From positions 77,567,714 to 77,631,713 of the forward strand of contig NC_083598.1 in assembly GCF_020882245.1 (NCBI RefSeq): a DNA stretch of 64,000 nucleotides, given 5' to 3'. A program made the position numbers and the translations under genes. The first letter of the stretch is position 1, and each line of letters starts with the position of its first letter. A model generated the notes under the pieces. The model did no database searches and was not told the DNA's origin. It saw only the letters and a list, made by a program, of their open reading frames with translations. This stretch comes from Rhopalosiphum padi (lineage: Eukaryota; Arthropoda; Insecta; Hemiptera; Aphididae). This document shows positions 53,900 to 64,000 of this stretch, piece after piece.

Positions 53900-54798
53900 A
53901 AAAAAAAAATGACATGGGCGGCGGGCCTGGTCGAAACGTGTGTGTACCTATAAAACGTGCGTGCCGTCGTTCAATTAAGTCAATAATTTATGAGTCCGCG
54001 TTGGTTATGCGGAGCGGCATACACCGTGTAATAAAAAAACATTTCCCACCGGGCGCCGCCGCGGCCCGTTATCGATGATTTTTCTGCAAACGCGGTAAAA
54101 CAGGTCGGGAGAACGGACAATGTAAAAATGTTATCACGATATCCATAATCCATACATTATCATTATGTCGAGAAAATAAAAATAGAACCGCACGGACCGC
54201 GCGCGCGATGATCGATTTGCGGACGGCGTCTTGGCTTATATTAATTTTCGTGCACGGTCCTGACACGCGATGTATATAGACGTGTTTTCTCGACAGTCGC
54301 CGAATATTTTATATTTTTACCCGCACTGGCCGCACTCCACATTTGTCCGAATTGCCGTGCCGATGAATTGGCAACGATTTATCGGTCCGGAAAAATGTCC
54401 TCATTTCATACACGACGGTTATACGTGTTATATATATAATGTGTGATGTATATTGGATATGTACTTAAAATTTGTTCATGATATCAAACTCTTATTGACC
54501 GAATTACGACAGGTGTAATACGTATTGTTGTTTGTTTACTTTTACATCGCGAAATCGGATATTTGAAGTACACAAATAGATACTGTAACGCCGTCAATAT
54601 AATCGATACGAAAGTTCACGGGTCATATTATTTTCGTGTAAACACCTAAGACTAAGACAATATAATATAAAACACGAAAACGCGTCAGAAAACTTTCAGA
54701 CTACCTAGCGATACGTCAATCCATCTCCGAAGACTGATCCGTCCAACAGCCGACCGTGGATTCGAGCACCGGATTTTCTATAGTCATATTATATTTAC
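53900..54798. promoter_or_regulatory. CpG-rich promoter region
   Basis: Several hundred bases of high CpG content, with GGGCGCCGCCGCGGCCCG near 54053 and CGCGCGCG near 54200, leading into the X-box and ATG at 54799-54825. Seen directly as a composition island; the promoter role is inference. Confidence 0.5.
54208..54279 (+). CDS. Short ORF shaped like a signal peptide
   Basis: ATG at 54208 encodes MIDLRTASWLILIFVHG then PDTRC before a TAG. The n-region, hydrophobic core and small-residue end fit a signal peptide. A weak donor GTATAT at 54272 could end an exon before the stop. It lies in the CpG island, so it could be an upstream ORF or chance. Confidence 0.18.
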   Translation: MIDLRTASWLILIFVHGPDTRCI

Positions 54799-54812
54799 GT
54801 TACCATAGCAAC
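54799..54812. promoter_or_regulatory. Perfect X-box (RFX transcription factor site)
   Basis: GTTACCATAGCAAC matches the RFX-family X-box consensus in both half-sites with a 2-bp spacer. In animals this motif marks promoters of ciliary genes. It lies at the edge of a CpG island, 10 bases upstream of an ATG on the plus strand and 11 bases from an ATG on the minus strand (54787). Confidence 0.65.
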
Positions 54813-54822
54813 CGGAAAAAAA

Positions 54823-54981
54823 ATGGACCCGCTAAATCAAGATTTTTGCAATTCGACTTTTCACAAGTTAACTCCTATACATACCATAGAGACATCGCTT
54901 GTATATTATGTTATATACTGGTTATTCTCGTGCATTTCGTTGCCCGTACAAAATATATCAAAGTTAAATTTGGTTGCCTAA
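54823..54981 (+). CDS. Candidate start exon next to the X-box, one hydrophobic segment
   Basis: The ATG has a strong context (AAAATGG). The frame encodes 52 residues: a polar start with a sequon (MDPLNQDFCNSTFHKLTPIH), a hydrophobic stretch (SLVYYVIYWLFSCISLPV), then NISKLNLVA and TAA. A GTATAT at 54901 could act as donor after residue 26. An overlapping frame without ATG is open longer, to 55016. Family unrecognised; a ciliary link rests only on the X-box. On the minus strand a 23-residue ATG frame starts at 54787. Confidence 0.3.
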   Translation: MDPLNQDFCNSTFHKLTPIHTIETSLVYYVIYWLFSCISLPVQNISKLNLVA

Positions 54982-56280
54982 TGCTAAAATTTAGCTTAAC
55001 GAGTGTGGATAGATAATATTTTTGGTTTTCTGATTTGGTGTAAAAATTCTATTTTTGACTATCAATTTATATAGCTGTCCCGTCTAGCGCTGCCCGTGCA
55101 AATTTTTTTAACCATTTAAACGTAACATTTTTAAAAATTATTTTACACTCAGTTGATCGGTGTTAGATTAAATATTTTTTTAAAAGTATTACTCAAAGTT
55201 TCTATCTATTGATTTAATAATATTTCTTTGTAAACTATAATATTATTCGTTTTTATGATCAGAGGCATAGATGTGTAAATTTTTTCTGAGCTCATACGGC
55301 AGCAAACAATTTCTATACTATATTATACACTTATATAATTTATATTTGTACACTTTGTCGCACATCAAAATTACACCTTATGTATGGTCCAAACTTTGTT
55401 CAGCTCGTTATTTTTACTCGTCGCTCACAGATGACATGACATTCCTGTATACTTTTTTTGCATATTTTTCGATTATTTAAAAAATTAATAACTTGATTTT
55501 TAATTAAATTATAATATACCTAATTGAAAATGGGCTTATACCCTTCTCTGCCCGAAGAAACAAACAGTGCTACATCGTTGGATTTCGGGTTTTTATCAGT
55601 TCCATGGAAAATTGTTAATTATTTTAATATATTTTTATAATGGTTTTTTTTTTAAATAAATGTTACAAATTAACCTAATACAATATTGACAATTCTTGTA
55701 ATTGTATTAAGCTCGACTTTATTATTCATATTTTATCGTTTGATATTTTGTGGATGGGAGTTTAGTCCTTAAAACTATACCTATATCTGCTCTGTAGTGT
55801 ATTTTTTCATTTAAAAAAACCGCACGACGATCGTATGAGTGGTTGACGATGTTATGGACATTTAAGATTTAAACATGTGTTATTTAAAATATATTTATGT
55901 CAGCATTTCCTAGAACCCGATTGCAGTGCAATCTACCAGGGTTGATTGTAAATCTAAGCCGCGCAGAAATTCAAACACACAAACAATCTCATCAAAATCA
56001 GTTCATCTGTTTAGACGGAATTCAGTGGCATACATACCTACAGAAGAAATAGATATATTATGGTTACGCATTTTTTTTTCAATCAGAATTTTAAAATCAT
56101 TTCTATGATCCAATATAATATATTCTGTGCAGTAGAGAAAATATCAAGTAGCTCGGTACGTTAATTACCGATTTATTTTTTGGTGTACGTCACGCGTCGG
56201 ACGTATACCATGGTCCATGATCATTAAAATATTAAGGTCTCCGTGAGTTTATCGATAAACTAGCCTACATACCAATATCG
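54982..56280. other. No gene recognised
   Basis: AT-rich; short frames with no supporting splice sites or motifs. Confidence 0.5.
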
Positions 56281-57300
56281 ACCTATTCAATAATAACGAC
56301 GAGCGCACGCATCGATATAATATTACGACCACTGTGCAGACGCAGACCCACACACTACCACTAGTTCAGCATTGCTTCCTCGACGACTAAACGAATAATA
56401 ATTATTGAACGAGTCGACTGGCAAAGACGGTTCATCGTGTCTCCACTCATCGCAACACTATCGTGTACTGCTATCATGTTAATCGTTATATTCACCTGGA
56501 TCGATACACGTCGATGACTCTTGCACAAATGCTTACTCGACGACTGAACTATCCCGACACTGAAATATTCGTGACCGACCGGCGTGCACGCGTGTGCGGG
56601 TTACAATATGGTATCGTGGCAAAATGTGTTATGCGGGCGAATTCGTTTTACGACTAAGCCGTCACGACATTATACAGCAAGACGTCTGCAGTACACGGTG
56701 ACACGGCATACGCGTACTATATTTCTCGCGTCATTTAATCACCGGCCGATCTGCGGCGACAGTGTGCGGGGATTCTGTATCGCAATAAATAATAATGTGC
56801 TTATCATCGACATTTAGATAGGAGATTTGTAGACGGGATTCGGGCGACTGATTCCGTCAGCTAGACAGATCGGTATTTGGATCTGCTGCGCGTCGATCGA
56901 TTGTCCATCATGCGGCTTTACAGAACCCGATTTTGCGGGACAAGGCTGCTGCAGATACACACCACGAGTATAAAATACACAACAATGTAATATGTGTTGC
57001 ACATATTACGCGAGGGTAGATATACGCGTTTCGGCCGAAAACCGCCGACGTTCGCGAAAAGATACGATTTTATTTATAATAACGAAAAAAAGTCGATTCA
57101 CAGCAGCAACTCACAAACATTTGTTCTGGGAATTACGTATTTTACCGGAGTGACGGATGTATAACATTTTCTCCTCTTCTTGTCCAATCCGTTATATGCG
57201 GTTGACAATCTCGGCCAATGACGGCGGCAGTGACGTTCCGTTAAAAGTCAGGACCAGTGTACCGAAATTAATGTCACATGTCACGAAATTGCGGTCGTGT
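56280..57300. promoter_or_regulatory. Long CpG-rich island, possible promoter or exon cluster
   Basis: About 1 kb of raised GC. Inside is a plus-strand frame whose internal ATG at 56514 gives 47 residues (MTLAQMLTRRLNYPDTEIFV, then TDRRARVCGLQYGIVAKCVM) to a stop at 56657; AATAAA occurs near 56783. Another ATG frame starts at 57157. Neither matches a family I know, and the reverse strand is also open in parts. Confidence 0.35.
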
Positions 57301-58680
57301 ACGTTTTATGCTTTCCAAAAGTATTTTACGGTTTTAATGAAACATAATACTTATCACATACTTAATTTATTATTTAATCATTTGTATCATAGTAATTCCT
57401 ACTGCTACATTACTGTTTTTTTTTTATGATTGCTATTAAATTATCATGTTTGTTTACTATTTATCCGGTTTTGTTAATAATTTTCTGCCAAATTCACAAA
57501 GTTAACACACGAAAAAAAAATTAATTATTCTCAATAAATGTATAGATGTAAATGACAAAATAATAAAACTGGTTTATCATCGTATAACTTTGTTATTTTT
57601 GTATTAAATATTGCTAATTTTTCGTTAAATCTGTTTTTTTTTTAATAATACATAAACATAATTTTATATCAGTGATCGTGTACAATTGAACACCGTTTAC
57701 CATTAAACGTTAATCAACCTGTGAATATGATTTTAACAAATTATTAAATTAATTGATAAATAATTAATTTAACTATAAAATACAAAAAAATACACTATAC
57801 AACCATGCATAGATAATAATATATGAAAAAAATAATATAATATATCATGTGTGAATACCGCCCGAGAGTGATCTACACGCCCGTGTACCGAAATTGCATA
57901 TAGGCCACGCCGACTAACGAACATAATATTATTTTATCCAATTTATCCTAAAAAAATAGACATTAATATATTATTAAAAATAACAATATTAATAATATTT
58001 CAAATGAAAAATCGTATACCTACCACATACTGGGTTTATACTTTGGACTCTGGTGCACATCTAAGATTCATAATAGTTATAATTAATATTTCGAGCACTG
58101 AAAATGTTCAATTATAAACTTTAAACGTATTACGATTTATTCTATCAACAAATTATTAATAAATAATTAACATGATTTGAATTAGTTAAGTAGATTTAAG
58201 CTACTTTAAAAAGCAACTTAGTAACTCACATTTATAATTTATACTACGTATCATAACGCATTGGTTAGACATTTATTATAGTATGGAAAAAGCCATTGAA
58301 ATATTTTGTACTTATACTAAAATTGATTTTTTTGATTCCATTATAAGTTTTTACTTTAAGACAATTTGTACATATTTATACGGAGGATAAATAGCTGTAG
58401 AGAAACTTCTTAATTGTTAGTTTTAAGTTTCTACAACATCATCAAATGAATTACAAGAATATTATATTCAAAACTTTAACCGTAAAATATAGTAATATTG
58501 TAAGTCACCAATATAAATGAAATAGAAACGTCGGACGTTTGAGTTTATTTGTGCACGAACGTTCTTCTACAAAATATCAAACGAGAACACTTTGATTTTT
58601 GCTAAATTGTTTAGCCGACATTATATTATAATATGTCAGTTTTTCAGATATTATAGTTGCACAATATATTCTAAATTTAA

Positions 58681-58703
58681 AATAATAATAATAATAATAA
58701 TAA
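58681..58703. repeat. (ATA)n microsatellite
   Basis: Tandem AAT/ATA triplets. Confidence 0.95.
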
Positions 58704-59992
58704 ATTGTTAATAATATATTATGAAAACTAATGTTGTAAATATTATTAATATTATATTCAATTATCATACTATATTTGTGGCCCTTTAAACAGCCGATGT
58801 TTTACCGTTCACTAATAAATCAAAATATTCTAATTGACTGTTAAATATCACAGGTAATAAAAATAAGGCATACCGAATGAAATGTTCAAACAAGCGGTCG
58901 TCAAAATATAATTGATTTAGTGACCTAAACCGTCGAGTTGTTTTAAACAGCTATCACAATAATATTTTTTGGTAATAAATCTTACGACTCCGAGTATATG
59001 CACACTATAATAAAGCTGTTGCCAGCTGTTTTCAGAACTTTTGGTGTATCGCATACGATAATACCCCTACCAATTCGCTACCGGTGACTGTAATCGTTTT
59101 CAATTCACCGCGGTGGAGACTTGGCTGATGTTAATGCGCGGTTACCACGGTTTAATGTCCTCCACATAAATGTTCAAGACTTGGGTACAAACGTTGGTCG
59201 TATGAATCAAACACCCATCACAAACCGTTTAAAATGCAATTATTTCAATATTATAATATTATATTTATAAAAATAAAGTAAAATGTCGATTAGTGACTAA
59301 AAAACGATAGCTGCTCGATATAAGCTGGTGTTTGCTACGCGTACTTTTAAAATTAAAATAAAAGTCAGAAACCATTTTTTAAATAATCAATAAGAATAAG
59401 AAAAAACTTTCGGAGTGAAACTTTATTGAAAATTCGATGAAATACAGGAAAAATTGGTATATTTACTGGTATTTACAATTTACACGAACCTCCCAAAAGT
59501 GTTGAGATTTTTTTGTGATTCGTTTATGGTTATTACAAATAATTCGTATACGTCCAAGTGTCTAATGTCATTGATACTTTTTTATTATAATAAAAAAAAA
59601 GTGCACAATTAATTTTATAAAAAATAATGTGTCTTAAGTAGAAATAATTTTCTTTACGCATTACATGAAAATGCATGAAAATAAAAGAACGACTTCTTTA
59701 AATTAAAATGTACCTATATCAACATATTTGCCCAGAACATGATTACAAACAAATAAATAAAAACACGTAATATTAAAACTAAATATATTTCTTGTTTTCT
59801 CTCAAGATATTAATTGTTTGATTCATTCTCGTACAATTCTAACGGTTCGCTCGATATAATGCATATAATATTAATTATTAATATATATGCGATTTATTTG
59901 CTTTAACAACAGACAAGAGCTGAAGAACTCTAAGAATACCAAAAACGTTCTCAGAACGAATTCGAATATCAATCTATTTATAAATTATTCAG

Positions 59993-60013
59993 ACACACAC
60001 ACACACACACACA
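59993..60013. repeat. (AC)n microsatellite
   Basis: Uninterrupted AC dinucleotide run. Confidence 0.97.
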
Positions 60014-61126
60014 TAGGTACATTCGTCGTGGTTTAACGCCATCTCCACTATCGTATACACACCGCACACTCTCTGTGAAATTTTCAATTCCCGAATAATA
60101 GTCGATTTATTTATATTTAAATTAAAGTTCACCCGTTAGACGAATAGGTACTTTATTATGGAGTATAACACAAGTGCTGTGGCTCGCCTGTCATTCCGAA
60201 TATAACGATACTTGTTATATATATACATATATTTATACCGTTCCAGCTGCATTTGTGCCGTAATACTATACCGAGAGAAGAGAGAGAATAATAATAATAA
60301 TAATGTTTTACGTTCATGATGAGACGCATGTAAGTGACAACGGGAGACGTCTTGTGTAGTTGTAAATGGTGTATTTGTCTATAGCCTGCATGTGGTTAAT
60401 TCACGCTGAATTCATATATATTATAATATAATTTTATGCGCTTGAAATGATCTCCACACTCAAACTTAATTGCTACAAGCCTTGGAGATTATAAGAAAAT
60501 AAAATATAAAATCATTTTTATTTCTTTAGGATAATTTTATTTTTTTACGTTACATCAGCTGTTTACAGCTAGCGAATACATAATATGTCATATGATATAT
60601 CAAATTATATTATTATTATATAACTATAATATTGTTATTGTGGTTTATGTTGTAGTATATATTATAATGGCTTCTATTAGAAAGTATTAAAATGTAATAC
60701 CGATGATGATGATCTCTCGAGTACAGAAATATCGATTTACCATTACTAGAGTAGTAGAGTAACGACTTTGTGGTCTAACGTCGTGCAATTAGTGATAGGT
60801 ATTGTTGTTTTTTTTTTTTTTTTACTGTTTCTGTACATTTCTTCGTGTTTTTGTCTACATTTTAAATTATCTTTATTTTTACGATTTACACTCTACAATA
60901 ATTATAATAAGTGTATATTATGTATAAATAGCATACATTGTTATTAATCGTAATATACATTTTTTGTTTAAAAATACCGAATTGCGCGCGATCAGAAAAT
61001 GTCTAGTCTTTATTGTCGCGTATATCGTATGCAAAATATGTAGTACTTAGTACTGGCATATACGGACGCGTGTTATAATACATAATATATACACACGCCC
61101 TGCAAATATAATGCAGTATAACTCAC

Positions 61127-61250
61127 GCATAAATTGGACCGAAGAGAACACTGAGACGCGGTTTTGCACTTAGCGCCGTTTCGAAAATTGATTATTGAGA
61201 ACGTTTTAAGCGATGTTTCGCCGCGGCCCGGTTCGGCCACTAACCGTATT
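61127..61250 (-). other. Candidate minus-strand exon with consensus donor
   Basis: A GC-rich minus-strand frame (AEPGRGETSLKTFSIINF, then CKTASQCSLRSNLC) ends at 61127 directly before a GTGAGT donor. It has no ATG, so it would be an internal or untranslated exon; GGTTAG upstream could be its acceptor. A second GTGAGT donor on the same strand lies at 61638-61633 within the same CpG-rich region, which would suit alternative first exons. Confidence 0.25.
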
Positions 61251-61439
61251 TCCAATCAAAGTCCGGTTAAAAAAACAAGTGGAATAATCCTATTATAGTT
61301 TATGAATAATAAATTTATGCGTACGTATCGCATATAATATAGTATATTATACAGTCATCATCATTGTTTCGATTTCTAGTTTGTGTATCAAATGTATTAT
61401 TATATAATATATATACCTAGTGACACATCATATCGTATC

Positions 61440-61840
61440 ATAGACGTGGGCGGCTCGATCGATTAACTGGCCCTCTTGTCTTCGTATCTCACCCTATCCA
61501 CGTAGGTACACCTACATAATATTCTCCGTGTACTGCGAAAAGCGATATACCTACTACGTGTTGACATTTACATAACACGCGCAGTTTGCCGACGACCGCG
61601 TGTCGTACACTTCTTATCACGATTTTCAGTTTACTCACGGGCACAATACGACTGGCTACGTCATTATACGCGTATTATAACGAAGAATTTCAGTTAAACT
61701 AACGTTGGGCTCCAGTGTTTTATATATTATACAAGGGGGTGTGCGAGAGAGAAACTTTTGAAATGACCGTAATATGGTATAGTCAAATCGATAATTTAAT
61801 GAGCGCCCGTCGCGGCGGCACCCGTTACATATTTCATTGA
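61440..61840. promoter_or_regulatory. CpG-rich island, possible minus-strand promoter
   Basis: Raised GC and CpG from 61440 to 61840, with a GTGAGT donor on the minus strand at 61638-61633. No protein-coding frame stands out. Confidence 0.35.
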
Positions 61841-64000
61841 GGTCTGTTGAGGGGCGAGTATTTTATATACGTATACACATAATAACAATATAAACACAGG
61901 TAGGGCGTAGCAAGATGGTCACGGTCTGCTTGTGTGCGCTGTTGAAAATACTGTTGATATGCACCTGACGATTCGTTTGAGACTTTTGGTGCGAATAAAC
62001 TGTAATAACCGCATTTCTACATCGAATTCGTTATATATATATATATAATAATAATGATAAAAGGACGATAGAGTTTTGAGAAAAATAATCGTATCGGTAT
62101 AACGTATAATACTCACGAAGAAAAGAAACATTTTGGTGAGTGTTCTGATTAAAGATAAAATATTATTAGGTTAGACGACGGTTTTAACTTTGTGTAAGCT
62201 ATAATACTATCACTGCGACCTTGATACATTTTTTTTTTTAATGGTGTAACAAGAGAATATTGTTTAACTTTGCACCATAAAAAATAAATAAATAAATATT
62301 ATTCATGAATATAATTATGGTTTTTATCGTTTTGAAATAATGTCCATTGTAAAATTCTTATTCTCGTAGCTTTTATATGTTACCCAATAAAAAATATATA
62401 AATGACAGACAGCGCAGCATTTTTAATATGTTTTACTATTAGTTTATCACTTCATATAATATGTAAAGCGTATTGTAGGTTTTCGATTAGGCAACGTTCG
62501 TATATTTTAAATAAGTTAAGTTTTGTGTTTTAGTACTCGACAAGCGTGGTCAAAACGCGTTTATAAAATTAAATCAATTATCAATTTGTATAGTATCTAT
62601 GGTGATAATTGCTATACACAGCTGTATTTATATATTTATTCTTCAATAAGATAATGGGCTCCGCCGAACAAGTTCATTTCGGGACTGAAAGAATATAAAT
62701 GGGCAGCACAATTAATGGTGAAAACATTTTAAAGTTCGACTTTTAATGTAGTATTTTTATACAGCGTCTAACGTGTAATCTACCGTACATGCTATTTACG
62801 GTAAAACGTGCAAACTACCGATATACCAATTTACTGTACAACATTTTATCAAAACTACAATTAAGATAACATTATGTCTGTTTAAGAAAAGGTCTTTTCT
62901 TAATAAAAGATATTTAACCATACGATAAAAGAGAATTTTAAATTAGTTTAACCGTGACTATTGTTGAGGTTGATGCGATAAATTCGTATGGTTTTTGTGT
63001 GATTTTAATCTTTAATCAATGTTAAAACTATTGGACATTTATACAGATATAATACAGTGTAATGTCATGACGAAATCATGTGTGGGTAATTTTTTTTAAA
63101 TTAAGACGTTTTAAGTCCAATGTATATAGATTTTTTTGAAAAATTTAAAAAGTTTTGAAAAATAATTTTAATTATATACATATTAGGTTTGCAGGTTTGA
63201 TAGAACTCACATTTTAATAACGGTAGATCAACAGTATAGCCGGTAGATCGCAGTGCCTATTTTCAAGTAATTGCGTTTCATTAATTATAAATCGATATCA
63301 CCCGATCCTATATTATTATTCATAGAAAATACGTACGAATTTCAATCAGTGCCATAAATAAGTATAGTTTATATATTATAGAGAGTAGAAAAATGAATAT
63401 ATTGATAAATTCAATCGAGATGTATACATATAAATATATAACGTATCCTGTAGTTATCTTATGATCTAAAAAATATATGCTCATAATTCAGTATAAAACT
63501 GTGCGTAATCATATTATCTACTTACACGATGCATCGATTTAGTAGTTATAATAGATAGAATAGGTGGTATAAAGCATTATAGATGGCAAACGGGACCAAT
63601 ATGATGTTGTATCGTCATAATATACTATTTTTAAATGAAACATTGATTATTTAAATAAATATTATTGTTTAGATTGAATTTTTTATCGGATGACTTTTTA
63701 AAACGACATTTTTTTAACATCCAGGATAATTTTTTATTCATTTTACGATAAATAATTATTATACTTTTAATTATTGAATAATTTTATTACTATTTTTAAA
63801 TTTATAATACTGACGACTTTCACGAAAGCTACACATATTACATCCCAATAACTCATAAACGAGTGTGATCGCATACAACAAGAAATTATATTTATTAAAA
63901 TGATTACTGACGTAAGCTTCTCTCGTAACGTAAACTGTAGCTAATGGTTCTCTTGTGTTTGCATATAAGCCATGCTGAAAAAAAATATTAAATTATATTA
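61841..64000. other. No gene recognised
   Basis: AT-rich to the window end, with small AT and AAAT runs (about 62033-62046 and 62281-62300) and no supported feature. Confidence 0.5.

Larger units (their letters stand above)
57430..60960. other. No gene recognised
   Basis: AT-rich with an (ATA)n run at 58681-58703, an (AC)n run at 59993-60013 and a TAA triplet run near 60285-60302. A mild GC rise at 59010-59220 has no clear exon. Confidence 0.5.

Noticed and set aside
1..64000. tRNA, rRNA, CRISPR, bacterial operon or viral insertion
   Set aside because: No cloverleaf, direct-repeat array, operon-like gene packing or viral protein frame was seen on either strand; split exons and MITEs indicate a eukaryotic chromosome.

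Overview
This window reads as insect nuclear DNA, most likely from an aphid or close hemipteran. The sequence is strongly AT-rich, with many ATAATATTATA-type runs and frequent TAGGTAC strings. It has short dense exons with GT/AG borders, introns from 81 bp to 11 kb, and several non-autonomous DNA transposons. The species assignment is inference; nothing here names the organism.

Left third (1-20,600). One well-supported gene lies on the minus strand. Five coding exons (join of 15500-15954, 12521-12629, 890-1222, 540-808, 1-199) splice without a frame break into at least 455 residues and run off the left edge. The product has a disordered Ser/Pro/Asp-rich N-terminus, a long coiled coil, a His/Cys cluster and a Ser/Pro tail. 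I do not recognise the family. A noncoding 5' exon ends at 20280 in a CpG-rich promoter. Its introns hold three clear MITEs: a Tc1/mariner-like element with a 17-bp terminal inverted repeat (TIR), a hAT-like element with a perfect 8-bp target-site duplication (TSD), and a fold-back element.

Middle and right (20,600-64,000). About 43 kb contain no gene I can name. A MULE-like MITE with a perfect 9-bp duplication sits at 23789-24643. CpG-rich islands stand out at about 20.3-21.0, 33.0-33.4, 38.85-40.36, 43.4-43.9, 47.3-47.7, 53.9-54.8, 56.3-57.3 and 61.0-61.8 kb. Several carry consensus splice donors, acceptors or signal-peptide-like starts. They are best read as promoters, first exons or scattered small exons of long-intron genes on both strands.

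The most interesting points are four. A candidate secreted-protein first exon lies head-to-head with the coiled-coil gene (20835-20914). A perfect RFX X-box (54799-54812) lies just upstream of a well-placed ATG, suggesting a ciliary gene. Phase-compatible small candidate exons lie at 38852, 39736, 43819 and 44749. The coiled-coil gene has a tiny spliced upstream ORF that ends on its own start codon.
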